Positions 18,141 through 26,933 of a DNA stretch of 33,355 nt are shown here, piece after piece. How positions within the stretch are numbered: the first letter of the stretch is position 1; each line of letters starts with the position of its first letter. Under the pieces are notes generated by a model. It had not been told where the DNA came from. It was given only the letters and a program-made list of their open reading frames with translations, and did no database searches. This stretch comes from Longimicrobiales bacterium (lineage in GTDB: Bacteria > Gemmatimonadota > Gemmatimonadetes > Longimicrobiales > Gaopeijiaceae): contig JAPYQK010000005.1 of the NCBI GenBank assembly GCA_029941275.1, positions 1-33,355 of the forward strand. The letters are read 5' to 3'. The position numbers and the translations under genes are program-made.

Positions 18141-20320
18141 GCTAGCGCCTCCAGAACCCGTTCCCGTGTGATGGGCAGGTCCTTCATGCGAACTCCGATG
18201 GTGTTGAAGATCGCGTTGGCCACCGCCGCGGGGCCGAGAATGATTCCCGCCTCTCCGACGGTCTTGGCGCCGTACGGACCGTGACCATCATCGGTCTCGA
18301 TGAAGGTCACCTCGATTTCCGGCACATCCACGTGGGTCAAGTGACGGGCGCCGTAGTATCCGGCCGTGAGAGGATGACCGTTTCTCGGGTCATACAAGAG
18401 GTCCTCGTGCAGCGCTTGTCCCAACCCTTGAAGCGCGGCGCCGCGGATCTGATCTCGGGCGGGCAGCGGGTTGAGGATGCGCCCCGACTCGTGCACCGCG
18501 ACGTACTTGGTGACCCGGATGTGTCCAAGCTGCACGTCCGCCTCTACCTCGACGAAGTGCGCGCCGAAACACATACGCCGGGCGCCCTGCGTGCTAGGGG
18601 TCGGCGTCGCCGATGCGATCAGCACACCACCGTCCGTCGGCATGCCTTTTTCGGCGATCTGACCCTTGAGGTCGATGGCAGCTTGCACGACGGCGTAGCC
18701 CGTCATGGTGGTCGTCCGGCTTCCCGACTCGCCCACGGAGTACGGGCAAAGATCGGTATCACCCCACACGACCTCCACCTCCGACAGCGGCACACCCAAC
18801 TCCTCCGCGGCGATCATGGCCATCGTCGTTTTGGCGCCGGGCCCGATGTCCGTCACGCCCACGAAGAGCGTGTACTGCCCATCGGAATCCACCCGGAGGA
18901 TCGCACTGCTCGGGCCGACGCCCGAACGGAACATCATGAACGCCATGCCGGCCCCACGTTTGATCGGGCCCGGGTCCGAACCCGGCACGGGGCGCCAACG
19001 GCTCTCCCAGTCGAAGAGCTCTCGGCCCCGCGCGATGCACTCGTCCATCGTGTAGTTCGTGTACCGCTGCTCCTCGGTCGGCCTGCGCATGTTCTTCAGC
19101 GCGAAGTCCACCGGGTCCATGCCGATTTTGTACGCGATGTCGTCCATCATCGACTGCATGGCGAAGTGGCCCTGCGGATCCGAGGGCGCCCGGAAATTGC
19201 CGGACACCATTCGGTTCGTGTGGACCGGGTAGATCATGCGGTCGACGTTGGGGCACGCATAGATGTCGGTCCCGCTGATCCCCCCGGACCGCCTCAAGTA
19301 CGGACCCATACCGCTGTGCCCGACCATCTTGATGGCCGTGACTTCACCGTCCGCGGCCACGCCCACCGTGAAGTCCTGGATGGTGTGCCAGCGGCCGTGT
19401 GTGCCGAGCCAATCGTCCTTGCGCGTGAGCTCGAGCAGCACCGGCGCATCCGTCTCCTTGGCCAAGGAGGCGGCGATGAGATCAAAATAATAGCTGCCGT
19501 TCTTGTCGCCGAAGCCGCCGCCCATGTACTTGCAGATGATCTGGACTTGATGGTCCTCCAGACCTAGATCCCGAGCGTTGTCGTGACGGCAGTTCGAGAT
19601 GCCTTGGGTCGGCGTGTAGATGGTGACTTTGTCGCCGACCCACTGAGCCAGCGCGCTGCGCGGCTCCATCTGACCGTCCTGTACGAAGGCGGTCGTGTAG
19701 CGATCCTCGAAAATCCGGTCGGCTGCTGCAAAACCCGCTTCCGGGTCCCCGCTCGTCCCGCCCGACGGTCTCGGCTGGTTCGAAAAGTCCATCCCGAGGT
19801 TGCCTTCCGGCCAAATCCGCGGAGCGTTCGGCTCAAGCGCCTCTTCGGGATCGATGACGAAGGGCAGTTCCTCCCAATCGATTTCGATGAGTTGGAGGGC
19901 ATCCTCGGCCAAATGCCGGTTGACCGCGGCCACCGCAGCGATGGGCTGGCCGACGAAACGCACAGGGTTGTCGAACATGTACCTGATGCGTGTGGTGATG
20001 TCCTTGGCAGCGTCGCTGTATTGCCGGCCTCCGGCTATGGAGCCCGAGCTGTAAATCAACTGATGCGTCTCGTGCGTGATGACCGACCGCACGCCCGGTA
20101 GCGCTTCTGCCGCTGAAGTATCGATGCTGCGAATACGCGCGTGGGGATGCGGGCTCCTCAGCACCCGGGCGTACAACATTCCCGGAAGCTGCATGTCGCG
20201 GGTGTAGGTCGCTCTTCCCGTCACACGCTCGTACGAATCGATGCGCGGGACGTCGCGCCCCACCGTGTCCATGGGTCCAACCTGTTGGTCGACTTGCTGA
20301 CTCGCCGGCTTCGTGGTCAT
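18137..20320 (-). CDS. Molybdo-hydroxylase molybdopterin-binding subunit (xanthine dehydrogenase/YagR-like)
   Basis: ERVTGRATYTRDMQLPGMLYARVLRSPHPHARI, CKYMGGGFGDKNGSYY, C-terminal KTVGEAGIILGPAAVANAI containing the catalytic Glu. Likely start 20320 (ATGA overlap with the 2Fe-2S subunit) rather than 20398. Confidence 0.93.
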   Translation of the reverse strand: MTTKPASQQVDQQVGPMDTVGRDVPRIDSYERVTGRATYTRDMQLPGMLYARVLRSPHPHARIRSIDTSAAEALPGVRSVITHETHQLIYSSGSIAGGRQYSDAAKDITTRIRYMFDNPVRFVGQPIAAVAAVNRHLAEDALQLIEIDWEELPFVIDPEEALEPNAPRIWPEGNLGMDFSNQPRPSGGTSGDPEAGFAAADRIFEDRYTTAFVQDGQMEPRSALAQWVGDKVTIYTPTQGISNCRHDNARDLGLEDHQVQIICKYMGGGFGDKNGSYYFDLIAASLAKETDAPVLLELTRKDDWLGTHGRWHTIQDFTVGVAADGEVTAIKMVGHSGMGPYLRRSGGISGTDIYACPNVDRMIYPVHTNRMVSGNFRAPSDPQGHFAMQSMMDDIAYKIGMDPVDFALKNMRRPTEEQRYTNYTMDECIARGRELFDWESRWRPVPGSDPGPIKRGAGMAFMMFRSGVGPSSAILRVDSDGQYTLFVGVTDIGPGAKTTMAMIAAEELGVPLSEVEVVWGDTDLCPYSVGESGSRTTTMTGYAVVQAAIDLKGQIAEKGMPTDGGVLIASATPTPSTQGARRMCFGAHFVEVEADVQLGHIRVTKYVAVHESGRILNPLPARDQIRGAALQGLGQALHEDLLYDPRNGHPLTAGYYGARHLTHVDVPEIEVTFIETDDGHGPYGAKTVGEAGIILGPAAVANAIFNTIGVRMKDLPITRERVLEALA

Positions 20321-21057
20321 TGCGCACCTCCCGATCCCGAAGTCCCGGCGGCCGCTAACACGGCCTCCACGATCGCGTTGTAATTCGAGCAACGACAAAG
20401 GTTGCCCACCATCGCCTCACGCACCTCTTCCGTACTCGGTCGCGGGTTGTTGTCCAGCAGCGCGGTCGCCGTCATGAGTTGGCCCGGCGTGCAAAAGCCG
20501 CACTGAGGTGCATTGTGATCCATGAAGGCTTGCTGCAGCGTAGACACCTCACCGTCGTCGCTCTCGAGTCCCTCAATGGTCACGACGGCTCGACCGTCCG
20601 CCCACACCGCCAGCGTGCTGCACGAGTAAGTAGGCTCGCCATCCACCAGCACCGTACAAGCGCCGCACTCGCCACGGTTGCAGCCGATCTTGGAGCCCAG
20701 GAGCCCCATTCCGTCACGGAGGAACTCGTTGAGCGTCCACCGGTCTTCGACTTCTACTCGCTGCTCGTCACCGTTGACGGTCACGCGGATGGACGTCCGC
20801 GGAACTGGAGCGGCTTCCTGCCAGACGGGCCCTGCCGGTGAGGCCTCCACGGCTTCTAAATTCGTCGTACTGGCTGCAACCAGGGCAGCCCCCGTGCCTC
20901 CCAAAAACCCTCGTCGCGTGAGGCCGGCGTTCTCTGCCTCACTCTTCTCCACCTCGCTCATCCCCATCTCGCCCTCTTCAGGGGATTCTCCACTCCGGCG
21001 GATATCGCCGTCCTCGCGCTTGCCGTCCATGGTTGCCTGCCCACGTCGAGTGATCAT
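20317..21057 (-). CDS. Molybdo-hydroxylase 2Fe-2S subunit with Tat signal (YagT/PaoA-like)
   Basis: LTRRGFLGGTGAALVAAS twin-arginine leader; GCNRGECGACTVLVDGEPTYSC and CGFCTPGQLM...GNLCRCSNYNAIVEAV cluster motifs. Confidence 0.93.
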   Translation of the reverse strand: MITRRGQATMDGKREDGDIRRSGESPEEGEMGMSEVEKSEAENAGLTRRGFLGGTGAALVAASTTNLEAVEASPAGPVWQEAAPVPRTSIRVTVNGDEQRVEVEDRWTLNEFLRDGMGLLGSKIGCNRGECGACTVLVDGEPTYSCSTLAVWADGRAVVTIEGLESDDGEVSTLQQAFMDHNAPQCGFCTPGQLMTATALLDNNPRPSTEEVREAMVGNLCRCSNYNAIVEAVLAAAGTSGSGGAQ

Positions 21058-21178
21058 AAACCGCTTCTTACCGAGGTACGTTCAACTCCGCCAATCGGCC
21101 CCGGCCAAGGACCTGATGCGTCGCCGCCCCTCATGCATGTAGGACATCATGCAAGACATGACAAGGCCCGGAGCTTCT

Positions 21179-21590
21179 TCATTCGTCTAACCTGAAACCG
21201 AGGTAGATCCGGCATTCGTTGCTACCCAGGCACCCCTGGTTCGGCATATTCGTATTGAACGTTATCACAGGCCAATCGTCCTGCAGTAGGTTGTGCACCC
21301 GCAGGTGTATGATGGAGGACGTGGACACATCATAGTCCAACGACAGATTGACAAGATGTTCGTCCTATTTATACGCATCATGTTTATACGCATCATGCCA
21401 TTGATCGAAGGCGGGATTCCCGTAGGGACGTCTCAAAGTAGCTGGTGGAAGCGATCCTTACGTCCATCAATTCTTCTAGCGATAGGGTCCACAAAGACTG
21501 AGTGTCATCTTGGGCTCTCAGTTCGGGCGGACGAACGAAGAATAAGAGTAGGACCCAAGAGCACCTTCTCATGACGCCGTTGCTTATCAC
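21179..21590 (-). pseudogene. TonB-dependent receptor remnant (N- and C-termini only)
   Basis: N-terminal piece (21393-21590): MISNGVMRRCSWVLLLFFVRPPELRAQDDTQSLWTLSLEELMDVRIASTSYFETSL (signal peptide plus receptor N-terminus). C-terminal piece (21179-21364, different frame): DEHLVNLSLDYDVSTSSIIHLRVHNLLQDDWPVITFNTNMPNQGCLGSNECRIYLGFRLDE*, typical outer-membrane receptor ending. Confidence 0.7.
21368..21397. repeat. Perfect 15-bp tandem duplication
   Basis: TTTATACGCATCATG x2 without spacer, located between the two TonB receptor pieces. Confidence 0.95.
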
Positions 21591-21774
21591 TACTTTTTAC
21601 CCTTCATGATCCGGTACGATCCGCTTCACGTGGTTCGCCCACACCCTACCAACATGGGGTGCAGGTCGGCGGAGAGCGAACCGGTCCAGGCTACGGGACA
21701 CCTCTGATTTTCACCCTTGAGCGGCTCGAGACCGCCGGGGACGCTACGCGCCTGCGGATAGACTGCCCCGCTCA

Positions 21775-21827
21775 CAAGACGGTGCCACCGTCTTGCTGTC
21801 CAATGTCATTGCGCGGTGGCATTGGAC
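21775..21827. other. Two adjacent hairpins in a structured intergenic region
   Basis: CAAGACGGTG-C-CACCGTCTTG (21775-21795, perfect) and GTCCAATGTCA...TGGCATTGGAC (21798-21827, one mismatch). Additional complementary segments TGGTTCGCCC (about 21632) / GCGAACC (about 21676). Confidence 0.7.
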
Positions 21828-21928
21828 CACACAGTTTCAGGCTGAGGCCCCACCTTCGCGCTGCACCACGCTCGGGGTGTTTGGGGCACCTCACATGGCA
21901 GACGCCAGGCCCAAGTCAGGAGCGAGTT

Positions 21929-23287
21929 ATGATGACGAGCAGCCCCAAGTTCCGATCCTTGCAGGTTTCCGCGATGCTGTCGCTGGCCCTGGTTCTCCTC
22001 CTTGCCACCGCAAGAGCGGGGGCCGCGCAGGAGCAGTCCAGCTTCACGTTTTCCGAAGACATCGCTCCGATCCTGTTCGAGAACTGCGCTGGGTGTCATC
22101 AGTCGAGCGGCATCGGGCCCATGCCTCTGCTTAGTTACGACGATGTGCGGCCTTATGCGGCACACATCAAGCGGAAAGTGCAATCGCGTGAGATGCCGCC
22201 GTGGCATCTAGATCCCACGATCGGAATCCAAGCGTACAAGAATGACATCTCCCTCACCGATTCCGAGATCGGCAGAATCGCGAGTTGGGTCGACGCAGGA
22301 GCACCCGAAGGTGATCCCGCCCTGCTTCCGATGCTCCCGATGCTAGCCGACGGTAGCGAGTTTCACCTCGAAGCCCTGCTGGGGCCTCCGGACTTCGTCG
22401 TCGAAGCCCCGCCCTATACGATTGCCGCCAACGCTCAGGACCAGTGGTGGACACAGACGACACCCTTCGAGGGCCTCATCGATTCACCGCGCTACGTGAG
22501 GGCCACGGAACTGAAGGGCTCCTACCCGATGGGTGTAAAAGTCCTGCATCACGGACATGTGACGCTCGCCTTCGAGAACGAAGAGGGTCGCCGCCAATCA
22601 CGGCCGATCGGTCGCCAAGGCATCGGCAAAGGCGGGGATCTGTTTCCGGACGACACAGGCATGCTCATCGGCCCCACAGGCTCGCTGAACTGGAACCTCC
22701 ACTACTTCCCTATCGACGAAGAGGTGCCGAACGAGAGCGCCCTCGCCGCGGTGTGGCTCTACCCGGAGGGGTACGTGCCCGAGTACGAGACCGTCGGGGA
22801 GCAGCGGTTCACAGCGGACCGTGGTGGTGATATGCCCTGGGCCGGCGACATCGTCATCCCACCGCACTCGATCAAGGTGCAACAGGGAGTCCACGTTCTG
22901 AACAGGCCCGCGCTGATCCAGAGCTTCCGGCCTCACATGCACATGCGAGGAAGAGAGCAGTCGTTGGAGGCGATTTACCCCAACGGACGCCGCGAGATGC
23001 TGGCGAGGGTCGACAAGTACAACCACTTCTGGCAGATCACGTACGAGTTCGAAGAGGACGTGGCCCCTATCCTGCCCAAAGGCACCGTCTTGATGATCAC
23101 GACGACCTGGGACAACACCGCCGACAACCCGGTCAACCCGGATCCCCGTCAGTGGGTGGTGTTCGGACAACGTGGGGTTGATGAGATGTCTCACGTTTGG
23201 CTCGGGATGACGTACCTCAGCGACGAGCAGTACGAGCGGCTGACCCTCGATCGGAACCGGGTTGCGTCCGCGCGGGACGATCGCTGA
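21929..23287 (+). CDS. Cytochrome c domain fused to a PHM-like (copper type II) monooxygenase fold
   Basis: Start ATG at 21929 after CAGGAGCG; signal peptide; FSEDIAPILFENCAGCHQSSGIGPMPLLSY heme-c motif. PHM-like ligand set: VLHHGHV, NWNLHYF, FRPHMHMRGRE, GVDEMSHVWLGMTY. Confidence 0.82.
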   Translation: MMTSSPKFRSLQVSAMLSLALVLLLATARAGAAQEQSSFTFSEDIAPILFENCAGCHQSSGIGPMPLLSYDDVRPYAAHIKRKVQSREMPPWHLDPTIGIQAYKNDISLTDSEIGRIASWVDAGAPEGDPALLPMLPMLADGSEFHLEALLGPPDFVVEAPPYTIAANAQDQWWTQTTPFEGLIDSPRYVRATELKGSYPMGVKVLHHGHVTLAFENEEGRRQSRPIGRQGIGKGGDLFPDDTGMLIGPTGSLNWNLHYFPIDEEVPNESALAAVWLYPEGYVPEYETVGEQRFTADRGGDMPWAGDIVIPPHSIKVQQGVHVLNRPALIQSFRPHMHMRGREQSLEAIYPNGRREMLARVDKYNHFWQITYEFEEDVAPILPKGTVLMITTTWDNTADNPVNPDPRQWVVFGQRGVDEMSHVWLGMTYLSDEQYERLTLDRNRVASARDDR

Positions 23288-23408
23288 ACCCACTGGAAGT
23301 GCGGCGATGGGCGCGGATAGGGCGTCCACGCCGGCATGTAGAAAATCCACGCAGTCCGTTGGAAGGTCCGCACAACTAGGTAGCAGGTCGAAGCACGCAG
23401 GCAAGAAA

Positions 23409-24299
23409 ATGTCGACGTATACGTCTGTAAAACGATTGGGCGCGGTCGCTGAACGATCGCTGATCTTGGGAGGACTCGTCGGGCTGGTCCTGACCTCCCC
23501 GCTCGCCGCGCAGATTCCCGGGCAGAACCCTTTGAACCAAGATCCGCTCCGCCCCCGCGGGCAGAACGTCATCCCTATCTACGACGGGTGGTTTGGAAAT
23601 GAGGATGGCAGTTCCACGCTGTGCTTCGGTTACTTCAACATGAACACCGAGCAGTCGCTCGACATTCCCCTCGGGCCGGGGAATCGAATCGAGCCCTCGC
23701 GCTTCGACGGTCTGCAGCCCACACACTTCGATCCGGTGCCGGATCCGGACCTCACATCGAAGTTCAGGCACCACTGGTGCGTCTTCTCGGTCACCGTACC
23801 GGACGACTTCGGCACGCAGGACATCGTTTGGACGTTGGCCAGCCAAGGGGACGAGCTCGTGGTGCCCGGTTGGATCCTGCCGGCGTATATCCTGGATGAG
23901 CCGATTTCAAGCGGCCGGGGGGCTGTAGCCCCCTTCCTCAGGCTTGAGGAAGGGGGGGAGGAACTGCAAGGACGGAGGGGCCTGTGGACCGGTCCCAGAA
24001 CCGTACGTGCCAATGAGCCCCTGCCGGTCACCGCTTGGACCCGGCATTCTGATCCGGGGACCTGGCTCGGGTGGACGAAACATCAAGGCCCGGGTGAAAT
24101 CACCTTCAGCGAGCCTGAGTTCCGGTTGGATGCCGCCGAGGGAGTGGCCACCACGACCGTTAGGTTCAGCGAGCCCGGGAGCTACGTCCTACGGGTACAG
24201 GCTATCAACGACTTGGAGTCGGGGCGGAATCCCACGTACGGATTCGAGTTTCACTGCTGTTGGACGAACGGTTACGTCCGGGTCGACGTGATCGAGTAA
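23409..24299 (+). CDS. Secreted protein of unknown function (Ig-like C-terminal region)
   Basis: Signal peptide SLILGGLVGLVLTSPLAAQ; C-terminal TVRANEPLPVTAWTRHSDPG...VATTTVRFSEPGSYVLRVQAIND resembles a PKD/Ig-like fold. Same strand as, and adjacent to, the cytochrome/PHM gene. Confidence 0.7.
   Translation: MSTYTSVKRLGAVAERSLILGGLVGLVLTSPLAAQIPGQNPLNQDPLRPRGQNVIPIYDGWFGNEDGSSTLCFGYFNMNTEQSLDIPLGPGNRIEPSRFDGLQPTHFDPVPDPDLTSKFRHHWCVFSVTVPDDFGTQDIVWTLASQGDELVVPGWILPAYILDEPISSGRGAVAPFLRLEEGGEELQGRRGLWTGPRTVRANEPLPVTAWTRHSDPGTWLGWTKHQGPGEITFSEPEFRLDAAEGVATTTVRFSEPGSYVLRVQAINDLESGRNPTYGFEFHCCWTNGYVRVDVIE
23929..23956. repeat. 12-bp perfect inverted repeat inside a coding region
   Basis: CCCCCTTCCTCA-GGCT-TGAGGAAGGGGG; left arm can alternatively pair with upstream GGGGGCT...AGCCCCC. 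Confidence 0.85.
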
Positions 24300-24347
24300 G
24301 CGTGCCCCGCTAGGGGTGAGCCGCTAGTGCGCGTGCCAAAGGCGCGA

Positions 24348-25844
24348 TTAGTGCGGCATCCCTCCCCTCATACCTCCCCGCATCCCGCCGAACGGGTTAC
24401 CGCCCCTCGAACGCATGCGCTCGAGATATGCTTCCCGCTGGGCCTGGAGTTGGGCCAATCCGATGAGAGCGACTCGATCACCCTCTTCTAGACCGCTCAC
24501 GACCGCGGTGTTATCCCAGTCGGTCAATCCGATCATGACCATACGGGGCTCGATGGTTCCGTCTTCCGCGATCAGGAACACCACGGCGGACTCAACCTGA
24601 TCCGCTCCGTCCGCACCGCCCCGAGCAAATCGACCCATTCCGCCCATGTCCGGTCCGCCTCGCTGACCGCCCTGCCGGCGGGCAGCATTCTGCGAGCCGT
24701 CACGGCCGGGCCTCTGAGCGCGTGCGGATCCACCCTGGGCGGTTGCATTACCGTCGGCTGAACGGGCACCCTCGGCGCGAGCACCTTCGGGACGACCACC
24801 CTCGGGTCGCGCTTCGGCATCGCCACCGGGCCTACCACCAGCGAACATTCCCCTCATGCCGCCCATCAAACTTCCCATATCCACAGCCTCAGCGTCGAGA
24901 CCGAGGGCCAAGGCGGCGGGCTCGGCGTCCTGAATCATCACCACGGAACTGTTCGGAATCAGTAGTACCCCAGTGGCTTCACCGGTCTGGATCTCCACCG
25001 CAGTGTTCATCCCCGGCTTGAGCAGCCCGGAACTGTTGTCCAGTTGAACGATCAGCGGAAACAGCGTCGCGCCCGACTGCACGACTGCCTGTGGCTCGAT
25101 CTGATCCACCATCCCGACGAACGTCCGATTCGGATAAGCATCAACCGACACGGAGGTCCTCATGCCTTCCTTGATCTCGCCAAGGTCCCCTTCGTTCACG
25201 AAAGTCCGCACCTGTACCACGTTCAGGTCGGCCATGACAAAAAGTGTGGTTCCACTCGAGACGTTCTGACCGGAGGATTGGATGACCTGACCCTCCTCGA
25301 CGTTCTTCTCGAGAACCGTGCCGGACGATGGAGCACGAATGGTCACGTCCTGGAGGCGGAGCTGAGCCAGCTCCAAGTTGGTCTCAGCCTTCACGAGCCC
25401 GGCCTGGGCGTTGGCGAACTCGAGGGTGCTGCTCTCGTGCTCCTGGGGCGAGACGACTCCTAACCGCAAGAGCTCGTTGGAGCGCTCCACTTGTGCCTCG
25501 GCGATGGCGATGCGTGCTCGAGCCACCGCGATATCGGCGTTCGCCTGATCGGCCGCGTTTCGCACGTCGCGCGGATCGACCTCGGCAAGAAGATCTCCAG
25601 GTTCGATGACGTCACCCGTATCAACGTAAAGACGAAGAATCTCACCCGAGGCCTTGGACGTTACTTCCACCTTCCGAACGGGCTCGAGGATGCCAGTGGC
25701 TTCGGCGGTGGCGATGAGATTTCCACGGATCACCTCAGCGCTCTGAGCACTCGAAGCATCTCCGGCTTCAGCGGTTTCACAAGCCGCAAGCAAGGGAAGC
25801 ATCAGAGCCGCCAACCAGACTTTCTTTGCTCGAACCGTAGACAT
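24348..25844 (-). CDS. MacA/HlyD-like periplasmic adaptor lipoprotein with Gly/Arg-rich insertion
   Basis: LLPLLAACETAEAG lipobox; VEVTSKASGEILRLYVDTGDVIEPGDLLAEVDPRDV; VTIRAPSSGTVLEKNVEEGQVI; low-complexity GGRPGGDAEARPEGGRPEGARAEGARS...RRQGGQRGGPDMGGMGRFARGGADG. Confidence 0.88.
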   Translation of the reverse strand: MSTVRAKKVWLAALMLPLLAACETAEAGDASSAQSAEVIRGNLIATAEATGILEPVRKVEVTSKASGEILRLYVDTGDVIEPGDLLAEVDPRDVRNAADQANADIAVARARIAIAEAQVERSNELLRLGVVSPQEHESSTLEFANAQAGLVKAETNLELAQLRLQDVTIRAPSSGTVLEKNVEEGQVIQSSGQNVSSGTTLFVMADLNVVQVRTFVNEGDLGEIKEGMRTSVSVDAYPNRTFVGMVDQIEPQAVVQSGATLFPLIVQLDNSSGLLKPGMNTAVEIQTGEATGVLLIPNSSVVMIQDAEPAALALGLDAEAVDMGSLMGGMRGMFAGGRPGGDAEARPEGGRPEGARAEGARSADGNATAQGGSARAQRPGRDGSQNAARRQGGQRGGPDMGGMGRFARGGADGADQVESAVVFLIAEDGTIEPRMVMIGLTDWDNTAVVSGLEEGDRVALIGLAQLQAQREAYLERMRSRGGNPFGGMRGGMRGGMPH

Positions 25845-26021
25845 AAGGCTTTCCTCTCGTCGTTCAGAAAGGCCCGGTGCCCCCTGAGCCCATCGCGGCA
25901 GTAGATCACAAATGTACGCGAGAAGGACGGGTCTGGCCAGATTTCCAACGCGGCGTAGTGATACAGCCCTGTAATACAGAGTGCGCCACTGTTTGTGCCT
26001 GACGTCTCGGAGGATACTACG

Positions 26022-26933
26022 TCACGTGAGCAGCAATCGTATGGCACCCGGCTGAAGTCGCACAGAGATCGGCAAGACTCCCACCGGTTCTCCGTCCAAC
26101 TGCACCGGCACGGTTCCGTCGGCACTTAGGTGAACCCGAGTCGCAAGCTGGTGCCTCGCACCCCTCGCCCCACTAAGACCCGACGTCAGAATCCGGATCG
26201 AAAGTCGCAAGAGTCTGCTTCGGGAAGCCGGGTCGATCGCAACCACGTCGAGCCGTCCGTCGAACGGGTCCGCCGTATCCACCACCGTGCCACCGAACGC
26301 CACTTCGGCGACGTTGGGCATGATCACGCTGACCGCATCTTCGACCCTGCGGCCATCGATCTCGGTCCGAATCAGAGGCGCCGGGTAGCGGGCCAGCGCC
26401 CGCATGACACGAGGTGTACGGCGCAGCAGGCCCCTGACACCCATGCGCCCCGTCCGGGATGTGTTCAGTTCGTCGATGAGCACCGCGTCGAAGCCTGTGC
26501 CGCACCACAGGAGGAACGGCCGATCCTCGTCTTTGATGCGGACCACACCAACGTCGACCGCCCTCGTGTGTACGGTCGGCAGTGCGCGAGCCACCTCCTC
26601 GACGTCCCGGTTGAATCCGAAGGCTCGGACCGCCGCGTTTGCGGTGCCGGACGGGAGGAAACCCAGTGCGGGCGTCTGTTCGGCCGGGCGGCCGAGGCTC
26701 ATGAGGCCGGTCATCACCTCGTTCAAGGTGCCGTCTCCACCCACCGCGATGATCCGGTCGACCTCTGAGCCCGAAGAAGCGGCGATTTCGACCGCCGAGC
26801 CGCGGCGTGTGGTCTCGGCGACGTGTACGGTCGCCGACTTGGCCAGCCGATCGTGGAGGACCTTGGCTCTCCGTCGCGCGCTACCCTTCCCCGACACCGG
26901 ATTGACGATGATCAGGTATGACGTCAACGACAC
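26022..26933 (-). CDS. Diacylglycerol kinase / YegS-like lipid kinase family protein
   Basis: IVNPVSGKGSARRRAKVL, IIAVGGDGTLNEVMTGL, ALGFLPSGTANAAVRAFG, C-terminal VQLDGEPVGVLPISVRLQPGAIRLLL; GTG start. Confidence 0.9.
   Translation of the reverse strand: MSLTSYLIIVNPVSGKGSARRRAKVLHDRLAKSATVHVAETTRRGSAVEIAASSGSEVDRIIAVGGDGTLNEVMTGLMSLGRPAEQTPALGFLPSGTANAAVRAFGFNRDVEEVARALPTVHTRAVDVGVVRIKDEDRPFLLWCGTGFDAVLIDELNTSRTGRMGVRGLLRRTPRVMRALARYPAPLIRTEIDGRRVEDAVSVIMPNVAEVAFGGTVVDTADPFDGRLDVVAIDPASRSRLLRLSIRILTSGLSGARGARHQLATRVHLSADGTVPVQLDGEPVGVLPISVRLQPGAIRLLLT

Noticed and set aside
21368-21397. Tandem repeat considered as a CRISPR or iteron array
   Set aside because: Only two directly abutting copies, no spacers, no cas or replication genes.
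21600-21900. Cobalamin riboswitch on the minus strand (GGGTGAAAATC... upstream of a TonB receptor)
   Set aside because: I could not find the B12-box or other conserved elements in the right order; kept only as a generic structured region.
21659-21928. N-terminal extension of the cytochrome/PHM ORF from 21659
   Set aside because: A proper RBS, ATG and signal peptide occur at 21929; the extension overlaps the hairpins and has no domain features.
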